This document shows positions 1-8,876 of a DNA stretch of 64,000 nucleotides, piece after piece. Each line of letters begins with the position of its first letter. Position 1 is the first letter of the stretch. The DNA comes from Nocardia cyriacigeorgica (lineage in GTDB: Bacteria > Actinomycetota > Actinomycetes > Mycobacteriales > Mycobacteriaceae): assembly GCF_005863245.1 (NCBI RefSeq), contig NZ_VBUT01000004.1, forward strand, positions 310,001 through 374,000, read 5' to 3'. The notes below the pieces were generated by a model that was not told the DNA's origin, made no database searches, and saw only the letters and a program-made list of their open reading frames with translations. The position numbers were made by a program, and so were the translations under genes.

Positions 1-801
1 GACCATCTCATCGTCGTCGACAACGGCAACGAACCCGAGGTCGCCGAACTGGTCGGCGATCAGCCGGTGGAAACCACCTACCTCGGCTCGGCGCACAACC
101 TCGGCGGCGCGGGCGGTTTCGCGCTCGGCATCCTGCACGCGCTCAGCCTCGGCGCCGACTGGGTGTGGCTGGCCGACGACGACGGCAGGCCCGAAGGCCC
201 CGAGGTGCTGGCGACGCTGCTGGACTGCGCGGGTAGGCACGGGCTGGTCGAGGTGTCCCCCGTGGTCTGCGATATCGACGAGCCGGACCGGCTGGCCTTC
301 CCGCTGCGGCGTGGGGTGGTGTGGCGGCGGCTGCGTTCGGAGCTCGGCGAGGAGGATTTCCTGCCGGGGATCGCGTCGCTGTTCAACGGTGCGCTCATCT
401 CGGCGCGGGCGATCGACGTCATCGGGGTGCCCGATCTGCGGCTGTTCGTACGCGGCGACGAGGTCGAGGTGCATCGGCGGCTGGTGCGCTCCGGGCTGCC
501 GTTCGGCACCTGCCTGCAAACCGCGTACCTGCACCCCAACGGCGCCGCCGAATTCAAGCCGATCCTCGGCGGCCGCATGCACACCCAGTACCCGGACGAT
601 CCGGTCAAGCGCTACTTCACCTACCGCAACCGCGGCTACCTCATGTCGCAGCCCGGTATGCGCAAACTGCTGCCGCAGGAATGGATTCGCTTCTCCTGGT
701 TCTTCCTGGTCACCCGGCGCGACCCGGCCGGGCTGCGCGAATGGTTCCATCTGCGCAGCCTGGGACGGCACGAGCAGTTCGGGAAGCCGGAGTCGGATTA
801 A
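1..801 (+). CDS. glfT1: Galactofuranosyltransferase GlfT1, 3' part
   Basis: GT2-family transferase that adds the first galactofuranose residues to the rhamnosyl-GlcNAc linker of arabinogalactan, at the cytoplasmic face of the membrane with UDP-Galf as donor. The reading frame is open from base 1, so the N-terminus lies outside the window. The annotated piece begins with the Rossmann strand DHLIVVDNGN, followed by the Gly-rich NLGGAGGFALG segment and the WLADDDG metal/nucleotide-binding DDD motif. The conserved blocks GIASLFNGAL, LRLFVRGDEVE and FTYRNRGYL, and the C-terminal end close to FGKPES, match what I know of Mycobacterium tuberculosis GlfT1 (Rv3782) along the whole length. It starts the galactan that the GlfT2-like enzyme at 5.2-7.1 kb could extend. 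Identification is strong; only the missing 5' end limits it. Confidence 0.93.
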   Translation, partial: DHLIVVDNGNEPEVAELVGDQPVETTYLGSAHNLGGAGGFALGILHALSLGADWVWLADDDGRPEGPEVLATLLDCAGRHGLVEVSPVVCDIDEPDRLAFPLRRGVVWRRLRSELGEEDFLPGIASLFNGALISARAIDVIGVPDLRLFVRGDEVEVHRRLVRSGLPFGTCLQTAYLHPNGAAEFKPILGGRMHTQYPDDPVKRYFTYRNRGYLMSQPGMRKLLPQEWIRFSWFFLVTRRDPAGLREWFHLRSLGRHEQFGKPESD

Positions 802-995
802 TTCGGTTGCGCGGGCCAGGACCGCGTGTGAGAGTTGGGCAGACCGAGGTGAATGAGGAGGTGGAGTTCGTGGTGAACGTCGCGCGGATTGTCGTGTCCG
901 GATCGGCTGTGCAGGCCGGCGGACCGAACTCCATCTCGTACTCAACTCGCTGAGCCCCGTCGTGGGCTCGGCGCCCTCACGGAGGTTCTCTCACC

Positions 996-2042
996 ATGGT
1001 CGATTACGACCTGCTGATTCCCTATGGCTGGACCGACAGCGTCCGGCTCGATTACGCCGCACATCTGGAGCCCGATCGCGTACCCGCACGGGTGATCCGG
1101 ATGGACCGCGGCGAATGCGATGTCGCCACACCCACCGGCCTCGGCCGGGCGATCTGCCCGCGCTCGGACTCCGACATCAGTGGACTGTGCACCGGTGACT
1201 GGGTGCTCATCGACGCGGCGATGACCGTGCGGCGACTGCTGCCGCGACGCTCGGCGATCGTGCGCACCACCGCGTCACGGGATTCGCGTGCCCAGGTGCT
1301 CGCCGCCAACGTCGACACGGTGCTGATCTGCACCCCCGCCGACGGTGACGTCGACCTCGGCCGGATCGAGCGCATGCTCGCCCTGGCCTGGGAGTCGCAG
1401 GCGCAACCCGTCGTCGTGCTCACCAAAGCCGATGCGGCCGAGCATCTTCCGCTCGACGAGGTGCGGGCCGTCGCACCCGGCGCCACCGTCGTCGCGGTCA
1501 GCGCCACCAGCGCGTACGGGCTCGATGTGCTCACCGCCCTGCTAGACGGCACCGTCGCCCTGATCGGACCATCCGGTGCCGGCAAGTCGACGCTGGCCAA
1601 CGCGCTGCTCGGCGCAGAGGTGTTCGCCACGGACGATGTTCGCGCCGTCGACAAGAAGGGCAAGCACACCACCGTGCACCGCGAACTGCGTCCGCTGCCC
1701 GGCGGCGGGACGCTGATCGATACGCCCGGTCTCCGCGGTGTCGGCCTGTGGGATGCGTCCGACGGTATCGGCCGCACCTTCAGCGATATCGAATCGCTCG
1801 CCGCCGACTGCCGGTTCACCGACTGCGCGCACGACGCCGAACCCGGGTGTGCGGTGCGCGCCGCCATCGACAGCGGCGAACTCACCGAGCGGCGGCTCGA
1901 CAACTACCGCAAGCTCGCGCGCGAGAACGAGTGGATGGCCGCGCGCAGCGATAAGCGGCTGCGTGCCGAGCGCGAGAAGGTCTGGCGCGATATCTCCAAA
2001 CAGCATCGGCGGATGTTCCGGGAGAAGAACTCGCGGCGCTGA
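996..2042 (+). CDS. rsgA: Ribosome small-subunit GTPase RsgA
   Basis: Circularly permuted GTPase that acts late in 30S ribosomal subunit assembly. The permuted order is visible: G4 TKAD at residues 143-146, then the P-loop GPSGAGKST at 191-199, KGKHTT (G2) at 221-226 and DTPG (G3) at 242-245. The C-terminal zinc-binding knuckle is intact, with Cys272, Cys277, His279 and Cys285, followed by a basic tail. The length of 348 residues is normal for the family. ATG at 996 is preceded by GGAGG near 980. It stands alone downstream of glfT1 with about 195 non-coding bases between them. Its function is unrelated to the envelope genes around it. Confidence 0.93.
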   Translation: MVDYDLLIPYGWTDSVRLDYAAHLEPDRVPARVIRMDRGECDVATPTGLGRAICPRSDSDISGLCTGDWVLIDAAMTVRRLLPRRSAIVRTTASRDSRAQVLAANVDTVLICTPADGDVDLGRIERMLALAWESQAQPVVVLTKADAAEHLPLDEVRAVAPGATVVAVSATSAYGLDVLTALLDGTVALIGPSGAGKSTLANALLGAEVFATDDVRAVDKKGKHTTVHRELRPLPGGGTLIDTPGLRGVGLWDASDGIGRTFSDIESLAADCRFTDCAHDAEPGCAVRAAIDSGELTERRLDNYRKLARENEWMAARSDKRLRAEREKVWRDISKQHRRMFREKNSRR

Positions 2043-2164
2043 ACCGCAGGGCGGCGGGGCCATCGGGGTGATCGGTGGTCCCGTGGCCTGCGCGCACCCT
2101 CCCGACCAGGGCAAACCGGCAACTCGACCAGTCCGGGCGAGTGTGAGACACAACACTGGCACAC

Positions 2165-2188
2165 CCTATGCAACTGGTTGCATAGGGC
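2165..2188. promoter_or_regulatory. Perfect 11-2-11 palindrome, KstR-like operator
   Basis: Arms CCCTATGCAAC and GTTGCATAGGG are exact inverse complements around a TG spacer. The centre fits TNNAACNNGTTNNA, the published consensus of KstR, the TetR-family repressor of cholesterol catabolism. It lies about 73 bases before the SDR gene start and overlaps the probable -35 box, the position expected for a repressor site. That KstR itself binds here is inference. Confidence 0.75.
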
Positions 2189-2208
2189 TCGGGTTTACGC
2201 TTAGTGTC
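2179..2208 (+). promoter_or_regulatory. Probable promoter of the SDR gene
   Basis: TTGCAT (2179-2184) and TAGTGT (2203-2208) are separated by 18 bases, a reasonable housekeeping-sigma arrangement. The -35 box is inside the right arm of the palindrome, so a bound repressor would block it. Confidence 0.45.
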
Positions 2209-2261
2209 GAGAAGCGGATGGCCGCGGAGTCGCACCGCGGCGGACACGACAGGAGCAGTCA

Positions 2262-3107
2262 ATGACCGAATCGAAGCCGCTCGCGGGTAAAACGCTGATC
2301 ATGTCCGGCGGCAGCCGTGGCATCGGCCTGGAGATCGCCAAGCGGGCCGCGGCCGACGGCGCGAACATCACCCTGATCGCCAAGACCGACAAGCCGCATC
2401 CCAAACTGCCCGGCACCATCCACACCGCCGCCGCCGAACTAGAGGCCGCCGGCGGCAAGGTGCTGCCCTTCGTCGGCGACGTGCGCATCGACGAGTCGGT
2501 CGCCGAGGCCGTGCGCCAGACGATCGAGCAGTTCGGCGGCATCGACATCGTGGTCAACAACGCCTCGGCCATCGACCTCTCGCCCACCGACGCGTTGCCG
2601 ATGAAGAAATACGACCTCATGCAGGACATCAACTGCCGCGGCACATTCCTGCTGTCGAAGCTGTGCATCCCCGCGCTGCGCGAATCCGCCGCGGCCGGGC
2701 GCAACCCGCACATCCTCACCCTGTCGCCCCCGCTGAACCTCGACCCGAAATGGGCCGGCTCCTCGCTCGGCTACACCATCGCCAAGTACGGCATGTCGCT
2801 GACCACCCTCGGTCTCGCCGAAGAGCTGAAGTCCGACGGCATCGCCGTCAACTCGCTGTGGCCGCGCACCACCATCGCCACCGCCGCGGTCAAGAACCTG
2901 CTCGGCGGCGAGGAAATGGTCGCAACCTCCCGCACCCCCGACATCTACGCCGACGCCGCCTACCTGGTCCTGACCTCCCCCTCGACCGAAACCACCGGCA
3001 ACTTCTTCATCGACGACGACGTCCTCGCCGCCCACGGCATCACCGACCTGGACAAGTACCGCGTCACCCCGGGCGACGGACCGCTGACCACCGACCTGTT
3101 CCTCTGA
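2262..3107 (+). CDS. Short-chain dehydrogenase (HSDL2-like SDR)
   Basis: NAD(P)-dependent oxidoreductase of the short-chain dehydrogenase family, 281 residues. The cofactor motif reads SGGSRGIG near residues 15-22, the NNAS motif follows, and the catalytic YTIAK (Tyr-x-x-x-Lys) is present after an LSPPLN segment. The segments KTDKPHPKLPGTI and SLWPRTTIATAAV are typical of the HSDL2-like branch, whose bacterial members are usually tied to lipid or sterol metabolism; the substrate is unknown. ATG at 2262 has AGGAG six bases upstream. It is a single gene behind a palindrome matching the KstR consensus, which suggests induction by sterol-derived CoA thioesters. The sterol link is inference. Confidence 0.85.
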   Translation: MTESKPLAGKTLIMSGGSRGIGLEIAKRAAADGANITLIAKTDKPHPKLPGTIHTAAAELEAAGGKVLPFVGDVRIDESVAEAVRQTIEQFGGIDIVVNNASAIDLSPTDALPMKKYDLMQDINCRGTFLLSKLCIPALRESAAAGRNPHILTLSPPLNLDPKWAGSSLGYTIAKYGMSLTTLGLAEELKSDGIAVNSLWPRTTIATAAVKNLLGGEEMVATSRTPDIYADAAYLVLTSPSTETTGNFFIDDDVLAAHGITDLDKYRVTPGDGPLTTDLFL

Positions 3108-3166
3108 CCGGTTTCAATCCGTCCCGAACACCACGGCTCGCAGCAGCGGACCGTGGCGTTCGGCCG

Positions 3167-3316
3167 TCACGGCCCTGGGTCACGAGGCTCTTCCCGCACC
3201 CGCCGGGTCTGCTGTTCGAGCTCATGCGCTAGTTCGCAGGCTCGGTAATCGGACTTGTATTCGCTGGTCTTCCGAGTGGCGCGAAGCTTCGCGTCGAATT
3301 CTTCCAGTGTGCTCAT
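3167..3316 (-). CDS. Small charged protein, unknown
   Basis: A 49-residue frame starting MSTLEEFDAKLRATRK, rich in Lys, Arg and Glu and probably alpha-helical, with no signal peptide or membrane segment. ATG at 3316 is preceded on the minus strand by AGGGAA about eight bases away, which is why the start inside the longer open frame is preferred. It is convergent with the SDR gene and divergent from the lipoprotein gene. I do not recognise a family. The charge pattern and the ribosome-binding site favour a real gene. Confidence 0.45.
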   Translation of the reverse strand: MSTLEEFDAKLRATRKTSEYKSDYRACELAHELEQQTRRVREEPRDPGP

Positions 3317-3408
3317 CGCGAGTATTCCCTGTGGTCGGAGAGGTCTCCCAAGCCCGCGGAGCTGCGCAATCGGCGGCACATCGTGGGTTTGTGCGGCAGT
3401 ATTTCGGT

Positions 3409-4320
3409 ATGGGGAGGATCAAGCTTGCGGCGTGGGTGTCTGCTGTGGTTGCGATGGTGTTCGTTGCTGTCGGGTGCACCGGATTGCCTGGGCGGCCGAC
3501 ACAGGTGAAGCAGTTGGATGCCGAGATCAGTGCCATGCCCGGCGTCGAATTGTTCTCCGCGTCGTACTCCAACAACATCACGCACGGGGCGGTGCTGGAT
3601 CTATCGGTCCGGATGCTCGCGGCGACCGAGGGGCAGGTCGCCGCAGTTGCTCGGCGGATCAACGAGATCAAGGGCGACTACTTCGACGGATACGACCAGT
3701 CGGCAGACTTCACGGTGGGCAAGGGAATCAAACTTACTCGCGGGGAGCGGCTGGATCCGGAGCAGCTCGGGGCCGACACCCGCCTGATCAGGCAGATCGG
3801 CGGGGCGCTGCCCGGGGCGGACATCAGCTGGTTTCGCAACACGGGCAGCTCGATCGACATCCGCGAAGCGCCGCCGGTGGCGCAGTCGCTGGCGGCCGTG
3901 CGGGCGGCGCTGGGGGACGAACCGGTGAAAGTCGAGGTGATGCCCGCCGGTAATGAGCCCATGTGGCGGGTCGACTTCCCGTTCAGCGCCGAGCGTGAGC
4001 GGCAGATCGGCGATCAACTCACCAGCCTGCCGGTGAGCGTGACCGCGCTGACCATCGAGAACGGGCAGCTGTCCTACATGTCGGTCGGTGTGCGCGACGC
4101 AGCGTCGGCCTATGCCGATATCGCCGCGGTGATCGAGGCCGTCGGACCGACACCCGAGCACCCGCTGTTTCTGTGGTGGCACCTTCCTGGTACTTCCGGC
4201 GGGAGCGTGCATGTCGCGGGTTGCGGGTACGCCGGCACTGCAGGCGAGAAGGATCCGGAGAACCCGGAAGCTCTCGACCTGCAGCGCAGGGTGCGGGCAG
4301 CGTTCGACGGCTGCCCGTAA
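3409..4320 (+). CDS. Lipoprotein, unknown family
   Basis: A predicted lipoprotein of about 303 residues. The chosen ATG gives MGRIKLAAWV, a hydrophobic stretch and the lipobox VAVGC, so Cys is lipidated and the protein sits on the outer face of the membrane. A GTG 18 bases earlier is a possible alternative start. The mature part is soluble, mixed alpha/beta in appearance, with repeated segments around VRMLAATEG and VRAALGDEP that may mark two related halves. I cannot assign a family. It ends 33 bases from the convergent Pro-rich protein. Similar lipoproteins of unknown role are common in Nocardia. Confidence 0.7.
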   Translation: MGRIKLAAWVSAVVAMVFVAVGCTGLPGRPTQVKQLDAEISAMPGVELFSASYSNNITHGAVLDLSVRMLAATEGQVAAVARRINEIKGDYFDGYDQSADFTVGKGIKLTRGERLDPEQLGADTRLIRQIGGALPGADISWFRNTGSSIDIREAPPVAQSLAAVRAALGDEPVKVEVMPAGNEPMWRVDFPFSAERERQIGDQLTSLPVSVTALTIENGQLSYMSVGVRDAASAYADIAAVIEAVGPTPEHPLFLWWHLPGTSGGSVHVAGCGYAGTAGEKDPENPEALDLQRRVRAAFDGCP

Positions 4321-4352
4321 CTGCGCCGGCTCCCGGACCGACCGCAGCGGCT

Positions 4353-5045
4353 CTAGAGCATGAGCAGAGGAAGCAGGGCGATCAGGAACATCAGCGCGGC
4401 GCAGGCCCAGGAGATGTAGACGAAGACCATGCCGGGGGTCTTCTGGGGGACCGGGCCGATGGCGCCGTTGAGGAAGATGAGGGCGGGGGCGCGGTAGTAG
4501 AGGCGCGCGGGCTGGCCTTCGGCTACGGGGACGGCGGTGGTGGCGGGGCCCATGTCGAACAGCCAGGGGGTGCTGACCTTGACGTGGTGCTGGCCGGGGC
4601 CGACCGGGATGTGGTTGGCGCCCCAGCGGGTGTTGGGCACCTGCTGGCCGTTGACGATGATCTTCGGCTTGGTGATGGCGAGCAGGAAGGCCATCGGCGT
4701 GTAGGACGCGTCGACGGTGAGGCCCGGCGGATCGCCCGGCATGCCCTGGCCGGCGGCCGGAGCGTGCGCGCCCGGAGCGCCGTAAGGCATCGGCGGCTGG
4801 TTGGGCATGGGTGGACGGCCCTGCGGCGGCATGCCCTGCGGCGGTTGACCGTACGGCCCGCCCTGCGGGAACGGCGGCGCGCCATTCGGCATCGGCGGAC
4901 GGCCGGGCATCGGCTGTCCGGGCGCCGGATGCCCCATCGGCGGCTGACCGTATGGCGGAGCGCCCGGCGGCGCGTACTGCGGCGCACCCCCGAACTGCGG
5001 CTGACCTGGCACAGGCTGCGCCTGCGGCGCCCCCGGATAACTCAT
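4353..5045 (-). CDS. Proline-rich membrane-anchored protein
   Basis: A 230-residue protein in two parts. The first roughly 105 residues are a low-complexity Pro/Gly/Gln tail with repeated units of the type GxPPMPN and YGQPP. The rest is a compact domain beginning near LTVDASYTP that contains KPKIIVNGQQV and ends in a hydrophobic helix (about residues 208-230). There is no signal peptide, so the Pro-rich part is probably cytoplasmic and the C-terminal helix is the anchor. ATG at 5045 has GGAGGA just upstream. It lies immediately beyond the GlfT2-like gene on the same strand, about 190 bases downstream of its stop. Function is unknown. Confidence 0.75.
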   Translation of the reverse strand: MSYPGAPQAQPVPGQPQFGGAPQYAPPGAPPYGQPPMGHPAPGQPMPGRPPMPNGAPPFPQGGPYGQPPQGMPPQGRPPMPNQPPMPYGAPGAHAPAAGQGMPGDPPGLTVDASYTPMAFLLAITKPKIIVNGQQVPNTRWGANHIPVGPGQHHVKVSTPWLFDMGPATTAVPVAEGQPARLYYRAPALIFLNGAIGPVPQKTPGMVFVYISWACAALMFLIALLPLLML

Positions 5046-5238
5046 CGATTCCTCCCGAGATCGGCAACGTGCACGCGCACCCTACCGAGGTTTCGCCGGT
5101 GCCTCATGTCGAGCGGCAGGCCGGCGTCGTCATATTGATGCCCCGGCCGCCGTCCAGCGCCGCGGGCTCACTAGTACCTACCCATCTCGGGCGAGCTCGA
5201 ACCCGTTGTCATCCGGCCATCGCCGACGAGTCCGGCAC

Positions 5239-7149
5239 TCAGCGCGCCTCGGAACTCCCGTCGAACCCGTACAGCCGCTCCCAGTTCTCGCGACTGGTCA
5301 ACTCCGGCATCGCCGCCCGGTACTGCTGTTGCAGCGCGGGCAGTTCGCGGCGCAGCCTGCGCAGCACCCGGATGGTGCGCAGGAGCAGTTTGCGCGCGGT
5401 CGCCTTGTCGCGGCGGCGAACTCGCACACCGGATTGGGAGGCGTCGGTGACGACGACGTGGTCGAACAGCGACACATGCCACCAGTGCGCGTCCTCGCGG
5501 GTGACGCCGACGATGCCGTGCTGGGTGCGGCCCGTCCACTGCGTGATGGCACGTTTGACCAGCACCGCGAGCAGCCGGCTCGGCTCACCGCCTGCCCGCC
5601 GGATCTGGATGTCGGCCGAGGGTACCGGCGGGGTCGCTGCCGGATGTTTCATCGTCTCGGCGTATTCGCCGCGGCTGGTGCGCGCTTTGGCCAGCGCCTC
5701 GATACCGCCGTCGCGCAGCACCTGCGGGCCGCGCAGGAAGTCCTCGATGCCCTGCAAGGTGGTGTGCGCGAGGCCGTACTGCATGGCCACCAGGTGTTCG
5801 GCCAGGTTGCGGAACAGCTGGCGGGTGATGGCCTTGCCGTCGAGATCGGTGTGCATGGCGCACACGATCAGCGAGTTGCGGGTGCTGAAGTAGCGGGCCC
5901 AGTCGTCGAAGTCTTTCCAGTAGAAATCGGCGTGCCAGACCGCGGCATTGGGCAGCGTCACCGTGACGAAGCCGTGCTCGCGGGCGCGGACGCCGTATTC
6001 GACGTCGTCCCACTGGAAGAAGATCGGGATCGGCAGCCCGATCTTCTTCACCACCTCGGCCGGGATCAGACAGGTCCACCAGGCGTTGTAGCCGGCGTCC
6101 ACGCGCCGTTCCTGGTTCTTCTTCAGCATGCTGGTGTTGCGCAATGCCTTCGGCACCTTCTGCCCGTGCATCAGCTTGTCCAGATGCACTTCCTCGGCGC
6201 CGACATTGAGGTAATCGGGGTTGAGCAGGAACAGCATCTGCGCGCCGACCAGCGTCGGTTCCACCGTCAGATTCGCGAAGGCGTTGAGCCGCAACACCGT
6301 TTCCGGTTCGCAGAGGATGTCGTCGTCCATCAGGATGACGTCGGCGTGCTCGTTGGCGCCGGACACCTCGTAGAGCCCGCGGGTGAAACCGCCGGCCCCG
6401 CCCAGGTTGGGCTGACGGATGTAGCGCAGCTTGTCGCCGAAGACGGGCAGCGTCTGCTGGAACAGCGGCCGGTCCTGCACCAGGTCGGTGCCCTGGTCGA
6501 CCACGTAGACCGCGTCGATGGCGGAGAGCACGACGGGATCGGAGGCCAGCGCGGCGACGGTGTGCGCGCAGTCCTCGGCCCGGTTGAAGGTGCAGATGGC
6601 GATGGCGACCGGGCGCACCCGTTCCGGCGCGGCGGTGGTCCAGGTGAGTTCGGAGATGCCGAGTTCGGCGCCGACCGCGTCGAACTCCAGCCAGAGCGCC
6701 CCGCCGTCGACGTACTGGTCCAGCGGCGCGGACAGGGTCAGCGGGCCGCTGGCCTCGACGTCGGCGCTGGCGATGATGCGCCGGTGCCCGGCGATATCGG
6801 AGGCGACCAGCCGCACCCGCGCCTTGTTCGCCACCTCCAGCGTCATCGTCGCCTCGACGGCGGTGACGGTGGTCCAGCGCTGCCAGTAGCTGGCCGCGAA
6901 CCGCCCGAAGTAGGTGTTGGTGTGCGCGAGCGCGCCCTTCTCCAGCCGCAGCGTCTGCCGCTCCCGCGTCGAGCGGCCCTTGACCACGGCGTAGAGCTCA
7001 TCGCTGACCTTCGGCGACGGGCCGGTGAAGATCCCTCGTTGCAGCACCAGTCGATCCGGCGCCGGGTGGGAGGCGACACGCAACGCGTCCGGAGCGATCT
7101 CCGCACGATCGTTCGTTTCGGTAACGGCCTGGGTAGCCGACTGGTCCAT
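5239..7149 (-). CDS. GlfT2-like galactofuranosyltransferase
   Basis: A 636-residue GT2-family enzyme resembling GlfT2, which polymerises the beta-1,5/1,6 galactofuran of arabinogalactan from UDP-Galf. Visible features are an N-terminal beta domain containing the AASYWQRWTT block, a GT-A core with CTFNR and the nucleotide/metal motif LMDDDI (Asp275-277), the acceptor-site WDD at 380-382, and VWH with His406. The length is close to that of M. tuberculosis GlfT2 (637). The start at 7149 was preferred to 7170 because GAGGA precedes it. The usual partner glf is absent here; in mycobacteria the true glfT2 lies with glf beyond the antigen 85 genes, so this copy could be a paralogue. Family assignment is firm, orthology is not. 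Confidence 0.85.
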   Translation of the reverse strand: MDQSATQAVTETNDRAEIAPDALRVASHPAPDRLVLQRGIFTGPSPKVSDELYAVVKGRSTRERQTLRLEKGALAHTNTYFGRFAASYWQRWTTVTAVEATMTLEVANKARVRLVASDIAGHRRIIASADVEASGPLTLSAPLDQYVDGGALWLEFDAVGAELGISELTWTTAAPERVRPVAIAICTFNRAEDCAHTVAALASDPVVLSAIDAVYVVDQGTDLVQDRPLFQQTLPVFGDKLRYIRQPNLGGAGGFTRGLYEVSGANEHADVILMDDDILCEPETVLRLNAFANLTVEPTLVGAQMLFLLNPDYLNVGAEEVHLDKLMHGQKVPKALRNTSMLKKNQERRVDAGYNAWWTCLIPAEVVKKIGLPIPIFFQWDDVEYGVRAREHGFVTVTLPNAAVWHADFYWKDFDDWARYFSTRNSLIVCAMHTDLDGKAITRQLFRNLAEHLVAMQYGLAHTTLQGIEDFLRGPQVLRDGGIEALAKARTSRGEYAETMKHPAATPPVPSADIQIRRAGGEPSRLLAVLVKRAITQWTGRTQHGIVGVTREDAHWWHVSLFDHVVVTDASQSGVRVRRRDKATARKLLLRTIRVLRRLRRELPALQQQYRAAMPELTSRENWERLYGFDGSSEAR

Positions 7150-7287
7150 GAAGTCCTCGAAATTCCTCATTGTGCCGACGGGACAGACATGTCCCCGGAT
7201 ACGGTTCGCGGCGGGAGCGAGGATATCAATCGCACACGCCGTAAGCCCGCCGAGTCGATACCCGGCCCTCCGGTCGGATAACCCCGC

Positions 7288-7812
7288 TCATTCGGCGCCG
7301 ACCCGTTCCGGAGCGGGGGCGCTCTTGCCGACGAAGACGAACTTGTCGTAGGCCCAGTAGCGGAACACCACGGCCACGATCTGGCCGATCAGGGTGCCGG
7401 AGATGTTGTCCGACAGCGCGCTGGACAGGTCCAGCACGTAGCGGGAAAAGCCCAGGCAGCCCAGCTGCAAGCCGATCGCGATGACGTTGAACACCGCGTA
7501 CAGCAGGTACTCGCGCCCTGGATTGTCGGTCTTCTTGTGCGCGAAGGTCCACCACTTGTTGCCGAAGTAGGTGACCACCGTCGCGACCGCGATCGCGATG
7601 ATCTTGGCGGGCAGCGGCGCGTGATAGAGCACACCCTCCCCGCCCCAGAACACCAGCAGGTTGTAGGTGCCGGCGTCGACCAGGAAACCGATCGCGCCGA
7701 CCACCAGGAACGCACTGCCCTGACGCAGCGCGGTGAACACTTTGCCGGTCAACGACGCGGGTGCCGCGGGCGCTGACCGCGGCGCGGGACTCGTCGGCTC
7801 ACTGGGTGACAC
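7288..7812 (-). CDS. GtrA-family membrane protein
   Basis: A 174-residue protein with four predicted membrane segments typical of the GtrA/DPMS family, proposed to move polyprenyl-phosphate-linked sugars across the membrane or to escort a glycosyltransferase. The signature FLVDAGTYNLLV in helix 1 and TYFGNKWWTF after helix 2 are present. The first 25 residues are a Pro/Ala-rich cytoplasmic tail. The start is GTG with a weak ribosome-binding site. It lies between the GlfT2-like gene (same strand) and a divergent polyprenyl-phosphate glycosyltransferase, so its likely cargo is a lipid-linked sugar for envelope glycan synthesis. The cargo is inference. Confidence 0.85.
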   Translation of the reverse strand: MSPSEPTSPAPRSAPAAPASLTGKVFTALRQGSAFLVVGAIGFLVDAGTYNLLVFWGGEGVLYHAPLPAKIIAIAVATVVTYFGNKWWTFAHKKTDNPGREYLLYAVFNVIAIGLQLGCLGFSRYVLDLSSALSDNISGTLIGQIVAVVFRYWAYDKFVFVGKSAPAPERVGAE

Positions 7813-7913
7813 TCGGGCGACGGTACCGCAGGCACCTCGCTGGGGCGTTTGCCCGCGCGCACCTGTAATCTCCCGGTGTTCCCATTCACAGCCGACCTCG
7901 AGGATTGACCCGG

Positions 7914-8876
7914 GTGGATCCCACCGAGCTTCGCATTGCCGCCGTGGTCCCTTGCCACAACGAAGAGGCTTCGGTCGCCAAGGTCGTCACCGACCTGCAG
8001 GCCGCCGTGCCGGGCATCGTCGTCTACGTCTACGACAACCTGAGCACCGACGCCACGGCCGAACGCGCCCGCGAAGCCGGTGCGATCGTGCGGTACGAGA
8101 ACACCAAGGGCAAGGGCAATGTGGTTCGCCGCGCCTTCGCCGACATCGAGGCCGATGTGTATCTGATGATCGACGGCGACGACACCTATGAGGCGTCGGC
8201 CGCGCCGCTGATGATCAAGACGCTGCTCGACGGCCCCTACGACCATGTGCTCGGTGTGCGCAAGCAGGACGAGGGCGCCTCGGCGTACCGGGCGGGCCAC
8301 GAGACCGGCAACAAGGTGCTCAACGGCGTCGTCGGCAAGGTGTTCGGCGAGAACGTCGAGGACATGCTGAGCGGGTTCCGGGTGTTCTCCCGCCGCTTCG
8401 TCAAGAGCTTCCCCGCCGTATCGCGCGAGTTCGAGATCGAGACCGAGCTGACGGTGCATTCGCTGCATCTGCGGGTGCCGCAGACCTCGGTACCGGTGGG
8501 TTTCCGTGACCGCCCCGCCGGCAGCGAGAGCAAGCTGCGCACCTACCACGACGGTTTCAAGATCCTCGCGCTGATCATCGGGTTGGCCAGGCATGAGCGG
8601 CCGGTCGCCTTCTTCGGTCTGTTCGGCACGCTGAGCTGGCTGGTGTCGGTGATCCTGACCATTCCGATCGTCATCGAGTTCTACGATTCGCATACCGTGC
8701 CGCGTTTCCCGACGCTGTTCCTCGCCTTCACCCTGCTGCTGCTCGGCAGCCTGGCCTGGACCGCGGGCATGATCCTCGACGGCATCCGCCGGTCCAGGCA
8801 TGAGACGGCGCGGCTGGTCTACCTGCGCTATTCGGCTCCCGGGGAGGACCCGCGTCCCGGCGAGGCCGGGCGTTGA
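7914..8876 (+). CDS. Polyprenyl-phosphate-type GT2 with C-terminal helices
   Basis: A DPM1/ArnC-like GT2 glycosyltransferase, about 320 residues, that probably transfers a sugar from a nucleotide donor to polyprenyl phosphate. It contains VVPCHNEE (start of the GT-A fold), DNLSTDAT, the DGDDTY metal motif and a LSGFRVFSRRFV block. Two hydrophobic helices (around FFGLFGTLSWLV and TLFLAFTLLLLGSLAW) anchor the C-terminus. GTG at 7914 was chosen because GAGG lies ten bases upstream; the upstream TTG at 7905 leaves no spacing. Its TGA overlaps the TTG of the next gene by four bases, indicating translational coupling. With the adjacent GtrA protein this forms a plausible make-and-flip set for a lipid-linked sugar. 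Confidence 0.85.
   Translation: MDPTELRIAAVVPCHNEEASVAKVVTDLQAAVPGIVVYVYDNLSTDATAERAREAGAIVRYENTKGKGNVVRRAFADIEADVYLMIDGDDTYEASAAPLMIKTLLDGPYDHVLGVRKQDEGASAYRAGHETGNKVLNGVVGKVFGENVEDMLSGFRVFSRRFVKSFPAVSREFEIETELTVHSLHLRVPQTSVPVGFRDRPAGSESKLRTYHDGFKILALIIGLARHERPVAFFGLFGTLSWLVSVILTIPIVIEFYDSHTVPRFPTLFLAFTLLLLGSLAWTAGMILDGIRRSRHETARLVYLRYSAPGEDPRPGEAGR

Noticed and set aside
5206..7281. 691-residue plus-strand open frame
   Set aside because: Antisense to the GlfT2-like gene, where catalytic motifs are intact.
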